A stretch of 64,000 nucleotides of DNA from Flavimaricola marinus (GCF_900184895.1 NZ_FXZK01000001.1:186001-250000); one strand, 5' to 3'. Positions 18,515 through 28,204 are shown, counted from the stretch's first letter. The notes: a model not told the origin generated them from the letters alone. Numbers and translations are program-made.

Positions 18515-19180
18515 CTAGCCCAATCGCTTGGTCAACAGCCGGACGAATGGCAGCGTCTGCTCAAAGGATTGGCGAACCGCATTGATCAGCCCGCCCTCCT
18601 GTCCGTGCCAGTCCTGCCCCAAGGGACGCGTCAAGACCAATGTTTTGCGCTTGAGCAACTTGGCGTGTGGATGCTCTGGTTCATACGGCTTGGGAACCCG
18701 TTTCAAGACCGGCGGCCCCCAGTCGCTCAGCGTCATGCCGGTTTCGCCAATCGCATCGGTCAACGCGTCACCCCAGCGATCCACAAAGGCGCGATAGCGG
18801 TCCATCTCATCGCCCTGAAAGCCCATGATGCCCGTCCCAACATCCAGTCGTCCGGGCTCCGAACCGAAAAAGAATGCCGGTCGGAATGCACCCGCTCCTT
18901 GCGGCGTCCACAGAAGATGAAGATGGGCGTTCAGAGGTGTCTTATCCTTGGAAAATCGAACATCCCGGTAAATGCGGAACTGCTTTGGCAAATAGCTATG
19001 CCCTGCAATTCGGCCAAAGTCCTCGGCCAGGAACTGCGCGAACAGATCGGCTGGCTTCTTTATCTTGGTAGCATAGTGTTCCTTGCGCGGCGCGAACCAT
19101 TCCTTGCTGTTGTTGTCGGCCAACTCGGCAAAGAACTCATCCGCCGCGTCAATCATCTGCTCGAAACCATCGGTGCTCAT
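18515..19180 (-). CDS. DUF2461 family protein
   Basis: 221 residues matching the DUF2461/TIGR02453 pattern: 'FFAELADNNSKEWFAPRKEHY' near the N-terminus, 'RIYRDVRFSKDKTPLNAHL' in the middle and 'FFFGSEPGRLDVGTGIMGF' after it. These proteins are cytosolic with no assigned activity. Stands alone, convergent with lpd, ahead of the end of the RidA-M14 operon. Nothing links it to either neighbour. Confidence 0.85.
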   Translation of the reverse strand: MSTDGFEQMIDAADEFFAELADNNSKEWFAPRKEHYATKIKKPADLFAQFLAEDFGRIAGHSYLPKQFRIYRDVRFSKDKTPLNAHLHLLWTPQGAGAFRPAFFFGSEPGRLDVGTGIMGFQGDEMDRYRAFVDRWGDALTDAIGETGMTLSDWGPPVLKRVPKPYEPEHPHAKLLKRKTLVLTRPLGQDWHGQEGGLINAVRQSFEQTLPFVRLLTKRLG

Positions 19181-19264
19181 GCTAGGCTCCTTACCAAAGC
19201 AAGAAGCCTAGCTTCGCCGCCGTCGCTTGCCAACCGTCCGAGCTGTCCGTTGGGGCCGTGATTG

Positions 19265-19663
19265 TCAGGCAGGCGGTAGGAAAGCCGTAACCTCCACTTC
19301 GATCTTCACTTGGGGCCCGCCCAGCGCCGCAACAATCAGGCCGGTATGCGGCGGACGATGATCGCCAAAGAAAGCCTTGCGCGCGCTGGTGACACCTTCC
19401 CAGTTTTCACGATCGGTCATGTAGACCGTAATCTTGATCACATTTTCCGGCCCCGCCCCGGCATGGGCGAGGATCCGGCCGATGTTGCGATAGATCTGAA
19501 CCGCCTGCGCACCAGCGTCGTCTCCCCCGACCCAATTGCCGTTCTCGTCGCGGGCGACCTGGCCCGCGATATGAATCATGCCGCCGGCGACCGAGGCATG
19601 GTGATACCCATCGACAGCAAAGACGCCCGGCGGAGAATAGAGTGTGATCCCATCGACGCTCAT
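19265..19663 (-). CDS. RidA/YjgF family protein
   Basis: 132 residues of the RidA fold: 'MIHIAGQVARDENGNWVGGDDAGAQAVQIYRNIGRIL', 'VIKITVYMTDRENWEGV', 'PPHTGLIVAALGGPQVKIEVEVTAFLP'. Canonical RidA deaminates reactive enamine/imine intermediates using an Arg in the motif R-x-x-x-x-V; here that position reads T-G-L-I-V, so a strict RidA activity is doubtful and a Rid-related subfamily is more likely. The start overlaps the stop of the M14 gene by 4 bp. Last gene of the long leftward operon. Confidence 0.82.
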   Translation of the reverse strand: MSVDGITLYSPPGVFAVDGYHHASVAGGMIHIAGQVARDENGNWVGGDDAGAQAVQIYRNIGRILAHAGAGPENVIKITVYMTDRENWEGVTSARKAFFGDHRPPHTGLIVAALGGPQVKIEVEVTAFLPPA

Positions 19664-21345
19664 GCCACGGCTCCCAGCGATGTCGTCTTGCGATCCGTGC
19701 CACCTTTTTCCGATTTGGCGACAACGGTCACCGATGCGTCCGGGGATGTTGCCCTGACAAGCCACTCCGACTTCTTGGTGACGGGCGACCACTGTTGCCC
19801 CCAATTGGAATAGGCATATCGCCGCTCGTTGCGTCCGGCCAGATTGCCCAGATCGACCTTTCCGGGATTCATCGCGATCTCTGCCCCGTCGCAATCAATC
19901 GTCAGCAGGACAGGTTTCGCCACGCCGTTTTCGACGGCGACATCCGACAGATTGGTCGGCAGATAGCCGTGGTTGGAGACAACAGCCGTAACCTTGAAGA
20001 GATCGGCGCCCATCGGCTCGACAGTGAGTTCATCGACTGCAATCCTTGGAGCCGCAGCGGCATGCCGAAGGTTGAATTTCACGTTGTTGTGGCAGATCTC
20101 TTCGAGGAGAGCGCCAGGCGGGTTTCGATAGCTCCAGATATAGACCATCCCGCCGACTTCGACCGGGCCGAGCTGTGGGTGGTCGAACGTGGTCCAAGGT
20201 CGGAACCCATGGTCACCGACGTTTTCGACTACCCAATTGTGCACGAGTCGTTGCGTGTCCGCGTCACGTGGCCCGAGGTTGTAATAGCCCTCTTTCGGCA
20301 CACCGGCGGTGCGCTCGAGGTCCCACAATTCGGTGGCGAACGAGATGATGCCCATCTCTTCATAGGTCCAGTCGGTCAGGCTGCCATGCCGGGCCTTGGA
20401 TTTGTCGGGCGTGAAATCCTCATAGACCGAAATCGTTGGATATCCGGTGATCTTTTCTCCCACTTCGCCCAGCGCCTTGTAAAGCGACAGGTCGGGTGCA
20501 CTCATTTCACTGTCCATTCGGAGCATCGACGGGCGCAGGATGATCCCTCCGTGGGTGTGATAGGCGCACATGCCGGTGATGTTGGGATGATCGAGGATCA
20601 CGCGGGCCATCCCGGCGGCCTCCGGTTCCGACAATGGATACTCGCCCGCGCCGTATTCCTGCGGCGTCCAATTGGTGGGGAAGTTGCGGTTCATGTTGCC
20701 GTCTTGTTGCATTTCAATCGGCACGTCGACGCCGTTGTAATTCCGGATCATACCTTCGGGATACAGCCGGTAATACTCACCGCCCTCCTCGCCCGGTTCC
20801 CGCTGGACCATGATATCGGGGTTTTCGCTGTCCTTCTTCCACTCGCCTTTGCTATCGGGCACGCGCATCTGCACGATGTAGCCGTCGCCGGTGATATCTT
20901 GGGGTATCAGACCTTCGATGCGGTCCTCGCCGGGCAGGAATCGGCCGTTGCCGCACCATGGATGATAAGGCGCCGTCATTGCATATTCGGCGCCGTCCGG
21001 GTTGATACGGGGAATGATATAAAACACCTGGCCGTCGACGAGGCGCGTCACCTCTTCGTCAGAGCCGTAGTTGGTCAGCAGATACCAACAGGCGTAAAGG
21101 GCCGTCGCCGAAGTAGCATGCTCCTCTGCATGGATCTGGGCGTCGATGTAGAACCCCGGCTTTTCCAGCGCGGGGCCGGTGTCGGGGTTCGTGATCGTCA
21201 TGAACCAGACATCGCGCCCACGAAACGTCTTGGCGATCGAGGTCAGGGTGCAAAGATTTGGATACGCCGCGGCAAGCGCTTGCAGATGCGCTGTCATGGC
21301 ATCGTAGGTGTGGTAGGTATCGAAGGCGATATCGACTTTGGTCAT
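19660..21345 (-). CDS. M14 family zinc carboxypeptidase
   Basis: 561 residues, no signal peptide, so probably cytosolic. The zinc motif is HAEE (His72, Glu75 in 'FYIDAQIHAEEHATSATAL'), with a later His in 'MCAYHTHGG' and 'IPRINPDGAEYA' as the substrate-binding N-P-D-G. A C-terminal beta-sandwich-like domain of about 120 residues follows the catalytic domain. Start placed at MTKVDIAF because CAGGAG lies six bases upstream; a GTG at 21369 overlapping the M20 stop is the alternative. Removes C-terminal residues from imported peptides (inference). Confidence 0.85.
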   Translation of the reverse strand: MTKVDIAFDTYHTYDAMTAHLQALAAAYPNLCTLTSIAKTFRGRDVWFMTITNPDTGPALEKPGFYIDAQIHAEEHATSATALYACWYLLTNYGSDEEVTRLVDGQVFYIIPRINPDGAEYAMTAPYHPWCGNGRFLPGEDRIEGLIPQDITGDGYIVQMRVPDSKGEWKKDSENPDIMVQREPGEEGGEYYRLYPEGMIRNYNGVDVPIEMQQDGNMNRNFPTNWTPQEYGAGEYPLSEPEAAGMARVILDHPNITGMCAYHTHGGIILRPSMLRMDSEMSAPDLSLYKALGEVGEKITGYPTISVYEDFTPDKSKARHGSLTDWTYEEMGIISFATELWDLERTAGVPKEGYYNLGPRDADTQRLVHNWVVENVGDHGFRPWTTFDHPQLGPVEVGGMVYIWSYRNPPGALLEEICHNNVKFNLRHAAAAPRIAVDELTVEPMGADLFKVTAVVSNHGYLPTNLSDVAVENGVAKPVLLTIDCDGAEIAMNPGKVDLGNLAGRNERRYAYSNWGQQWSPVTKKSEWLVRATSPDASVTVVAKSEKGGTDRKTTSLGAVA

Positions 21346-21365
21346 GTCAGTCTCCTGTTCGGGCG

Positions 21366-22742
21366 TCACGAGCGGCCAAAATGTTCCATGATGGCGGCGG
21401 CGTATTTGATGCCCTTAATGTACTTATCAATGTGAATGTTCTCGTCCGGCGCGTGCAGGTTGCAGCCGGGATTGGCAAAGCCGGTGAGCACGCAGGGGAT
21501 CCAAACGTGTTTCAGGATCGCCCCCTCGGCCGAGACCCCGTTGACGATCGGTGGCTCGCCATAGACCTCATGCGCGGCGGCGATGATCGACACGCTGATG
21601 TCTTCGCGGGCGCTGATCTTGTAGGGGTCTTCGGTCCGCGCCTCACCCTTCACTTCGATGTTGTCGAAGCCTTGGGCTTTCAGGTGTTCACGCAGCTTCA
21701 CGATGGCCTTGGCGGGCGAAATGTTTGGGATGAGGCGGAAATCCATGCGGACTCGGGCCTCTGACGGAACGATCGTCTTGGTGCCTTTGCCGGTATAGCC
21801 ACCGGTGATGCCCTGAATGTTCGCCGTCGGCTCATAGGTCCGGGCCTTCAGCGCATCGACACCGTCGCGACCGAGAGCAAACTGGTCGACACCCATCTCT
21901 TCCTTGAGCATGCCGAAATCAATGCGAGCGGCCTTGTCTGCCAGATACCCCATATCTTCGTCGTTGGGCACATAGATGCCCTCGGCCCAGTCGGGGATGA
22001 GAATGTTCTTGTTGCGATCCATGATCGTGGCAAGCGCATGCACCAGATCCCAGACCGGGTTCGGCACCAAAGGTGCGTTCAGTGAATGCACGTCAGTGCG
22101 CGGCCCGCGCGCGATGAGTTCGACAAACAGCACCGACTTCAGCCCCAGCGACACATCCGGCACCTCGACGCCGATCTCTAGGCTGCCGTCGAGGCAGTGC
22201 ATCCCGTCGGCCTCCAGCATCTCGGCGTTCTTCTTGGCCCAAGGCCCAAGGTTGGGAGAACCAATCTCCTCTTCGCCCTCAATGAGCAGCTTCAGCCCCA
22301 CCGGGACCTCGCCGCGCACCGCCATGAACGCCTTGGCCGCCTTGTTGAAGGCCAGAACGCCGGATTTGTTGTCGGTGGCTCCGCGTCCATACAGGACACC
22401 GTCTACAACGGCACCGGACCAGGGTCCGCCGTGGCTCCACGCTTCGATCGGTTCGGGCGGCTGCACATCGTAATGGGAATAGCACAGCAGCGTCTTGCGG
22501 GATTTCGAAGGCACCTCGCCGTAGACCACCGGTGGTCCCTCCTCCAGCTCGTGGAATTCCGCTGGCAGTCCGTCGCGATGCATCATGTCACGGATCAAGG
22601 CCGCACATTCACGCAACCCGATGTCCTGCGCGGAAACGGAAGGCTGCTGCACAAAGGCTTGCAGATCGGCGATACACTCGTCTGCATGTGCGTCGATCCA
22701 GTCATAGATTTCCTTCATGGCCTCGGATGGCGCGTGTGTCAT
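21366..22742 (-). CDS. M20 family dipeptidase/deacylase
   Basis: 458-residue dinuclear zinc hydrolase. Metal and catalytic motifs are complete: 'CYSHYDVQPPEP' (His90, Asp92), 'GRGATDNKSG' (Asp124), 'IEGEEEIGSPN' (Glu cluster 155-159), and a late 'GVSAEGAILKHVW'. A dimerisation domain lies between about 200 and 320. Closest in layout to CNDP-type dipeptidases (DapE/ArgE clan). Overlaps the SDR gene by 4 bp and the GTG of M14 by 4 bp. Probably cleaves a dipeptide or N-acyl amino acid within the pathway. Confidence 0.9.
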   Translation of the reverse strand: MTHAPSEAMKEIYDWIDAHADECIADLQAFVQQPSVSAQDIGLRECAALIRDMMHRDGLPAEFHELEEGPPVVYGEVPSKSRKTLLCYSHYDVQPPEPIEAWSHGGPWSGAVVDGVLYGRGATDNKSGVLAFNKAAKAFMAVRGEVPVGLKLLIEGEEEIGSPNLGPWAKKNAEMLEADGMHCLDGSLEIGVEVPDVSLGLKSVLFVELIARGPRTDVHSLNAPLVPNPVWDLVHALATIMDRNKNILIPDWAEGIYVPNDEDMGYLADKAARIDFGMLKEEMGVDQFALGRDGVDALKARTYEPTANIQGITGGYTGKGTKTIVPSEARVRMDFRLIPNISPAKAIVKLREHLKAQGFDNIEVKGEARTEDPYKISAREDISVSIIAAAHEVYGEPPIVNGVSAEGAILKHVWIPCVLTGFANPGCNLHAPDENIHIDKYIKGIKYAAAIMEHFGRS

Positions 22743-23461
22743 GTGTCAGTCCCCTGATCTTGCGACAGTTCCCACGCGTTCAGGCGTTGGCCCGAGAAAG
22801 TGGCGTCGCGGGTGGTGGCGATGTGGACAAAGGCGGGCGCCAGGCGCTCGGGCTCGATCCATTCGGCCTTGAGTTCCGGCGGATAATTCCGCTCAGACAT
22901 GGGCGTGTGCATGGCCCGACCCGGCGTGATCGTGCAGGACACGATGCCGTGCGCCTCCCCCTCCATCGCGAGGCACTTCGAAAACCCTTCGAGAGCATGT
23001 TTGGCCGCGCAATAGGCGGTCTCGTCGACAAATCCCTTGATGCCAGATTGCGACGAGACAAAGATCAGCGCCCCGCCACCCTTCGACTTCATCCCCGACC
23101 AGACGGCTTGAGACAGCTGGAACGCCGCCTGGATACCGACGTTCATCGTCGCGGTGAAAGTCTCGAAGCTGACAGCCTCGAGTGGCTCTGGCCGCAGGAT
23201 CGCGGCGTTGTGGATCAGCGTATCGACCGGACCGGGGATGGCCGCGATGGCCGCTTCCGTAGCCTTGGCGTCCGCAAGATCAACGGTCAGGCACAGGGCG
23301 ATGCCGCCGATTGCGTCGTTCACCGCCGCCATCCCTGCCGTATCCACGTCCATCAGCACGAGATCGGCGCCATGCCTCGCAAACACCCGCGCGATAGCGG
23401 CGCCCAGCCCCTGTCCCGCTCCGGTGATGATCACCCGTTGACCTGAAAGCGCCAACGTCAC
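22739..23461 (-). CDS. SDR family oxidoreductase
   Basis: 240-residue classical short-chain dehydrogenase: TGAGQGLG (13-20) for NAD(P), 'DTLIHNAAIL', catalytic Ser136/137 and Tyr150-x-x-x-Lys154 in 'YCAAK'. An aspartate at the end of beta-2 (VLMDVD) favours NAD over NADP. GTG start overlapping the preceding stop (GTGA) is preferred over an in-frame start 30 bp upstream. Substrate unknown; likely an alcohol/ketone step of the cluster's pathway. Confidence 0.88.
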   Translation of the reverse strand: MTLALSGQRVIITGAGQGLGAAIARVFARHGADLVLMDVDTAGMAAVNDAIGGIALCLTVDLADAKATEAAIAAIPGPVDTLIHNAAILRPEPLEAVSFETFTATMNVGIQAAFQLSQAVWSGMKSKGGGALIFVSSQSGIKGFVDETAYCAAKHALEGFSKCLAMEGEAHGIVSCTITPGRAMHTPMSERNYPPELKAEWIEPERLAPAFVHIATTRDATFSGQRLNAWELSQDQGTDT

Positions 23462-24540
23462 GATGCGCTCGCCATATCGAGGTCTTCCCATTTGCGGCTG
23501 GCGGTCGAGGCGACGACTGCGTCGAGCACCATCTGGTTGCGAAGCCCGTCCACGAATGTCGCCCCGTGGGTCAATTCGCGCTTTTCGGCGATCGCCCCCG
23601 TCAGCTCACGCAAAGCTGCAAGGACGGAGACGTTCCATATGCCCTTGTTAAGACCATCAAGCCGCGCATCCGGCACATCGACCGGCACCTCCTCAAAACT
23701 CTGCCCGGCCTTTGCAAAGAACAGTTTCTCGTCCGCATTGTTCAGCGTGATCGTGCCTTTTGATCCAAAGACCTGCGTCATGTTGCCAATATTCGCGGCG
23801 GCCACACCTGACATGAATACCTGCGCCAGCGCGCCCGACTGCATTTCCAACGTGAAGTGAGAAAGATCGTCAGAGGTCGCCGTCCACTTCTCGCCAGTGG
23901 CCTTGTCGATCCGGTCTGGCACCACGGTCAGCGCCTGTCCCACGACCGATGCAGGCTCGCCAAGCCACCAGCGCAGCATGTCCACCTGATGCGAACCGTT
24001 CGCCCCCAGACGACCACCGCCCATAGCGGCATCGGACCACCAGTCCCCTTTCGGGCGGCTCGCGGGGTCGGCCCAAGAGGCGCCGATGTTGGCAATGTTG
24101 ACGTGGCGGATCTCGCCCAGATCACCATTGTGGATCATTTCCGCGATCCGCGCACGGGTCGGATTGAACCGCAACTCGTGATCGATCATGTGCAGCCGCT
24201 TCGCCGCCCGAGCGGCTTCAAGCATATCGCGGGCTTCGCCGGCGTTCATCGCCGTGGGCTTTTCGCACAGAACACTCGCCCCGCGGCCCAAGGCGGCAAG
24301 CGTCATAGGCGCATGCATGACAGTCGGCGTCGCGATACACACCAGATCGAGATCGTGGGCGGCCAGCATCGCTTCCCAGTCGTCATAGACGGCCTCGATG
24401 CCATGCGGATCGGCGGCCTTTTGGGCGCTGCTCATCCGGCCAGAGGCAAGCGCCACGACCTTGGCGCCATCGATATGGGCAAATGCGGGCAAATAGGCGT
24501 CGCGGGCAAAACTGGCCCCGATGATACCAACGTTCAACAT
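23458..24540 (-). CDS. Gfo/Idh/MocA family oxidoreductase
   Basis: 360 residues. N-terminal Rossmann domain with 'VGIIGASFARDAYLPAFAHIDG', then 'VCIATPTVMHAPMTLAAL', the family motif CEKPTAMN and the C-terminal alpha/beta domain with 'GGRLGANGSHQVDMLRWWLG', where the His contacts the sugar or inositol substrate in characterised members. Start set at MLNVGIIG (AAGGGA upstream). It follows the SBP gene after a stem-loop. Members oxidise sugars, inositols or related polyols, a hint that the cluster's substrate has a polyol or hydroxyl part. Confidence 0.88.
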   Translation of the reverse strand: MLNVGIIGASFARDAYLPAFAHIDGAKVVALASGRMSSAQKAADPHGIEAVYDDWEAMLAAHDLDLVCIATPTVMHAPMTLAALGRGASVLCEKPTAMNAGEARDMLEAARAAKRLHMIDHELRFNPTRARIAEMIHNGDLGEIRHVNIANIGASWADPASRPKGDWWSDAAMGGGRLGANGSHQVDMLRWWLGEPASVVGQALTVVPDRIDKATGEKWTATSDDLSHFTLEMQSGALAQVFMSGVAAANIGNMTQVFGSKGTITLNNADEKLFFAKAGQSFEEVPVDVPDARLDGLNKGIWNVSVLAALRELTGAIAEKRELTHGATFVDGLRNQMVLDAVVASTASRKWEDLDMASAS

Positions 24541-24564
24541 TGTCTGATCCCTTTCAGCGGTGAT

Positions 24565-24595
24565 TGGCGGCCCGGCGCTGATCGCGGGGCCGCCA
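24565..24595 (-). other. Stem-loop between SBP and oxidoreductase genes
   Basis: Nine-bp perfect stem TGGCGGCCC/GGGCCGCCA (24565-24573 and 24587-24595) with a 13-base loop, in the 71-bp gap between the substrate-binding-protein gene and the next operon gene. No T run. Position is typical of elements that keep binding-protein mRNA more abundant than that of downstream genes (inference). Confidence 0.5.
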
Positions 24596-24611
24596 GAGTT
24601 TGCAATTTCGC

Positions 24612-26165
24612 TTAGTTTGCGAGCGTCACGTCCCATAGATCGACGTGCTCGTCGCGGCGGGCGGTCCATTCGATGCGTTTGCTCACCCCGTAGAAGTCGG
24701 GCTGGTAGTACATGTGCAACCACGGGCCGTAGTCGTAGAACACCTGCAGCATCTCATCGATTACCGCGCGTTCCTCCTCGGGCGTCTCCGCGGCGGCGAT
24801 ATCCGCCCACCGGTCGAACCAGCGCGGATCTGACCAGTCGGTGTAGTTCGGGCCGCTTTCGACCGTGGCCATGACGGCCATGTCATACAGCACGCTCCAA
24901 AGCGCACCCCCGGAGCCGAGCAGGAACAGCGGTCCCGCGTCGTGCTCGCGAATGAGGGGCACATAGACGGAGGACCACTCGAGCAGTTCGACCTCGGTTT
25001 TCACGCCCACATCGGTCAGGAAAGCGCCCACGGCGAGCGCCACGTTGGCATCGTTCAGATAGCGACCGCGCGGAGATTGTAGCGTGATCTCAAAACGAAC
25101 GCCGTCCTCTCCGCGCGGATACCCCGCCTCGTCCAGCAAGCGTTCAGCTGTTTCGGGATCGTACGGATAGGGTTCGATATTAGGGTTGCCGTTGGGTGGA
25201 TTGACGAGACCCGTGGCTCGTTCGCATTCGAAATTCAGCAACTGGCTGCAAATTGCCGGCACATCGACCGCGTATTGCAGTGCCCGGCGCACATCCTCGT
25301 TGCGGACTGCCTCTCCTGCGACACCGTCGAAGATCTCGGATTGGTTGAAGCCGATATACATCCGGCGCAGGCCCTGCACGACCTGTACTTCGGCGACGCC
25401 GGAGGCATTGATCAGGTCCGACTGATCGGGCAGCACGTTGGTGATGATGTCGACATTGCCCGCCAAAAGTTCGGCGATACGCGTCGAGGCTTCGGGAATG
25501 ACGCGGAACACGATGTTCTCGAAATTTCCCTCGCCCTGCCATTTCTCCAGCGTGAGGCCCGAACCGATGTTCCATTCCACCAATCGGTATTCGCCGGACG
25601 ACACGGGCGCGCGCGCGATCTCGTCTAGGCTCATCGCCTCGAAGCTGTCCTTGCAGTGGATGAACACCTGAGACGAGAACCCCAGCCCCATGCCGGTATC
25701 CCGCTCGCTCAGGATCGCCACGGTCAGGTCATCGACCACTTCGGCGCCCGCAAAGGCCATCGAGGTATAAACAAATCCGGGCGTGTTGCCCGCGAAGGCA
25801 TTTTCGAGATCTGCGGCACGGTTCCACGAATAGGCGACGTCTTCGGCCGTCAAAGGTTCACCGTCCTCGCAGACATATCCTTCGGGAATGGTGAACTCGA
25901 TACGCGTGCCGTCGTCGCTCATCGTCCAGTCGGTGGCGAGGCGCGGCACGATGTTGCCCTCGGCGTCGATCCGCGTGAGTGCGGTATAGATCAGACGGGC
26001 GATATTGGAATTGTCCATGGAACGGATTTCGCCGGGTTCGAACGTGCTGGCATCGGCGCTCAGGCCGACGACCAGTGTATCCGGCCCCGGCTGTGCCTGC
26101 GCTGCCGCGAGTGACGGCAACCCAAAGGCAAGCGTAGTGACAAGAAGCGATGGGAGGATCTTCAT
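24612..26165 (-). CDS. Family 5 substrate-binding protein (dipeptide/oligopeptide type), copy 1
   Basis: Periplasmic binding component for an ABC importer. 517 residues with signal peptide (MKILPSLLVTTLAFGLPSLAAAQ) and the SBP_bac_5 layout: 'DTLVVGLSADASTFEPGEIRSMDN', 'RLATDWTMSDDGTRIEFTIPEG', 'RRALQYAVDVPAICSQLLNF', C-terminal 'YYQPDFYGVSKRIEW'. It is a clear paralogue, of equal length, of the SBP at 54077-55630. No permease genes are adjacent; it probably shares the importer at 48.8-53.0 kb. AAGGA precedes the start. Confidence 0.92.
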   Translation of the reverse strand: MKILPSLLVTTLAFGLPSLAAAQAQPGPDTLVVGLSADASTFEPGEIRSMDNSNIARLIYTALTRIDAEGNIVPRLATDWTMSDDGTRIEFTIPEGYVCEDGEPLTAEDVAYSWNRAADLENAFAGNTPGFVYTSMAFAGAEVVDDLTVAILSERDTGMGLGFSSQVFIHCKDSFEAMSLDEIARAPVSSGEYRLVEWNIGSGLTLEKWQGEGNFENIVFRVIPEASTRIAELLAGNVDIITNVLPDQSDLINASGVAEVQVVQGLRRMYIGFNQSEIFDGVAGEAVRNEDVRRALQYAVDVPAICSQLLNFECERATGLVNPPNGNPNIEPYPYDPETAERLLDEAGYPRGEDGVRFEITLQSPRGRYLNDANVALAVGAFLTDVGVKTEVELLEWSSVYVPLIREHDAGPLFLLGSGGALWSVLYDMAVMATVESGPNYTDWSDPRWFDRWADIAAAETPEEERAVIDEMLQVFYDYGPWLHMYYQPDFYGVSKRIEWTARRDEHVDLWDVTLAN

Positions 26166-26249
26166 GTTTTTTCCTTGCTGTTGGAGAGAGAACGAAGTCT
26201 CGGGTGGGTTCGGCCCATTGGATGGGCTCTTATTTGAATGGCTGTGCCG

Positions 26250-27281
26250 TCAGGCTTTGGGCATGGCGTCGGCGCGGACCTCCTCGATTTCGACGGTGGC
26301 ACGGCGCGCGGAGGCCCGGATGCAGGCTTCGAGCATGTAGAGAGATTGAAGGTGATCGCGACCGGTGCATTCGGGTGCCGCACCGCGAAAAATGGCAACG
26401 AACATCGCCAGAAGATCCGTCGCATCGCTGATCCAGGGCTCATGTTCCGGCAAGGGGATCGGGGTTAATTCGGCGTCGTGACGTCGCCCCGCGGCCAGAT
26501 TGCCGAACATCTCGCGCTGCACGACGATACCGCCCGTGCAATCGGTTCGCCAATCAAAGTCCAACCGGTCGATGCCCGCGGCCCAGGTGCCTTGGTAATT
26601 GACCCGTATGCCGCCGTGAAACCCGAAGAGCGCCGAGACGTTCGCATCACCCTCGTACATCGACCAGGACGGGTTGAAGGTTTGTGCCTGCACATAGGCC
26701 GGCTCGGCCCGGTAGACGTAGCGCATGATATCGAAGTGATGGATCGACTGCTCCCATAGCATCGGATGCGGCATGGTCAGCGGATACTTGTTGAGGCGCG
26801 GCTGGCGGCCGTCGCGCCACCGCTCGTACAGAAACCTGCCAAATTCCGGGCTGCCGTAGTCACCACCGTCGAGCGCTTTGCGCAGTGCCTGCGTCACGCC
26901 GAGATAGCGAAAATTGAGCCCGACGATCAATGGCACGCCGGCACTCTCGGCCATGTCGACAAACTTGCTCGCGCTCGCAACGCTATCTGCCAGAGGCTTC
27001 TCGGCTAGTATCGCGATACCATGAGCGCAACAGGTCTCGATCAGCGCGTCGCGGCCGCCGGGCGGGGTGCACAACAATGCAGCGTCCGCAGCGACGCCGG
27101 TGACCTCGGACAGATCCGCGGCAACTGCCACACCGGGGAAATCGTGCGCTGCACGATCCCTTGCGCGCGCGTCGGGATCGCATAGGGCAACGATCTGCAC
27201 GTCAGGGTTTGCACGCACCACACTCAGCCAGGTACGTGCCCGCGCGCCCAGGCCCACGACGATCAGGCGTAAAGGGGTCAT
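26250..27281 (-). CDS. Gfo/Idh/MocA family oxidoreductase, second copy
   Basis: 343 residues. Rossmann start 'LRLIVVGLGARARTWLSVV', 'DAALLCTPPGGRDALIETC', the signature 'ILAEKPLADS' (E-K-P), and 'LWEQSIHHFDIMRYVYRAEP' in which HH-x-D is the catalytic region of the family. Differs clearly from the copy at 23458-24540, so two different substrates or steps are likely. ATG start overlaps the epimerase stop by 4 bp. The SBP gene follows after 84 bp. Confidence 0.87.
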   Translation of the reverse strand: MTPLRLIVVGLGARARTWLSVVRANPDVQIVALCDPDARARDRAAHDFPGVAVAADLSEVTGVAADAALLCTPPGGRDALIETCCAHGIAILAEKPLADSVASASKFVDMAESAGVPLIVGLNFRYLGVTQALRKALDGGDYGSPEFGRFLYERWRDGRQPRLNKYPLTMPHPMLWEQSIHHFDIMRYVYRAEPAYVQAQTFNPSWSMYEGDANVSALFGFHGGIRVNYQGTWAAGIDRLDFDWRTDCTGGIVVQREMFGNLAAGRRHDAELTPIPLPEHEPWISDATDLLAMFVAIFRGAAPECTGRDHLQSLYMLEACIRASARRATVEIEEVRADAMPKA

Positions 27282-28204
27282 GCTGTCACCGGCTCGGCAA
27301 GGAGTAGATCGAGGAAATCGTCGGGCGAGGTCCAGCAAACGTCTTGCAGCGGCCCGTCGAACTGGCTGCCCATCGGCGGGCGGATCGCTTCGGCTTTGCT
27401 CGTCGAGACCTCGACCTCGACACCCGGCATTCGCGCAACGATTGCCTGAGCAAGCTCGAGATGGCTGACCACAGGCGGCGTGCCCGCATGCAGGACCGAC
27501 GCCCTGCCCCACGGTGCTGTCATCAAGCCCGCTATGCCTCCTGCCAGGTCCGGCAACCACGCCCATTCGCGTCGGCCGTCAGGATCGCTGACCGTGATCC
27601 GGCCGCGCGAGCGTGCCTCGGCAATCATCCGGCCGACCAGACAGAGGTGCTGGCGACTTTCACGGACCGCTTCGAATGGACCTGCGATATTGCCAAGCCG
27701 TACCGAGAGCGTCTCCATCTGCGTGTCGGCCGCGGCGCGCGTGACGATCTCCCCGGCTTGCTTGGCGGCGGCATAGGGGATGCGACCGGTCGGCAGCGTG
27801 GCTTCGGTGAACCGTCCCTCCCGTGCCGGGGCGTCTGTCGCGGAAAAGACCCCCATGGAACTCAGGAACAGGGCCCGCCGGGCACCGGCCCGACGCGCTG
27901 CGGCAAGGCTCGCGGTCAACATTCCGACGTTGCGCGCCAGATGCTCCGCTGCGGTGATGCCAAGGGCCTTCGGGTCGGCAGTCAAGGCCGCGCCGTGAAT
28001 GACGGCGCTGATCTCTCCGATCTGGTCGAGCGCCACTTCGATCGGCGCCTCGATCAATTGCGATCCTGTCAACCGGTCGCGCGTTGCGGCATCGATCACC
28101 CGGTCGGTCGCCACGACGGCTTGACCTGCACTTATTAAAGCGGCCGCAATCTCTGAGCAGACGAAGCCGCCCGCGCCGGTGACAAGGATCGGTGCCTTGG
28201 TCAT
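27278..28204 (-). CDS. NAD-dependent epimerase/dehydratase family protein
   Basis: 308-residue extended SDR. 'ILVTGAGGFVCSEIAAAL' is the NAD-binding opening (TGAGGFV; the usual final G-x-x-G is G-F-V-C-S here), 'FLSSMGVF' holds the Ser, and 'IPYAAAKQAGE' supplies Tyr-x-x-x-Lys. 'SVRLGNIAGP' and a DGRREWAWLPDLA region follow. Likely acts on a sugar, sugar acid or related hydroxy compound. Overlaps both neighbours by 4 bp in a tightly packed operon. Confidence 0.87.
   Translation of the reverse strand: MTKAPILVTGAGGFVCSEIAAALISAGQAVVATDRVIDAATRDRLTGSQLIEAPIEVALDQIGEISAVIHGAALTADPKALGITAAEHLARNVGMLTASLAAARRAGARRALFLSSMGVFSATDAPAREGRFTEATLPTGRIPYAAAKQAGEIVTRAAADTQMETLSVRLGNIAGPFEAVRESRQHLCLVGRMIAEARSRGRITVSDPDGRREWAWLPDLAGGIAGLMTAPWGRASVLHAGTPPVVSHLELAQAIVARMPGVEVEVSTSKAEAIRPPMGSQFDGPLQDVCWTSPDDFLDLLLAEPVTA

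Noticed and set aside
26950-26965. Further TGTCGACAAA match inside the Gfo/Idh gene
   Set aside because: Lies within a conserved coding stretch far from any promoter; short palindromes arise by chance in GC-rich genes, so only intergenic copies were counted.
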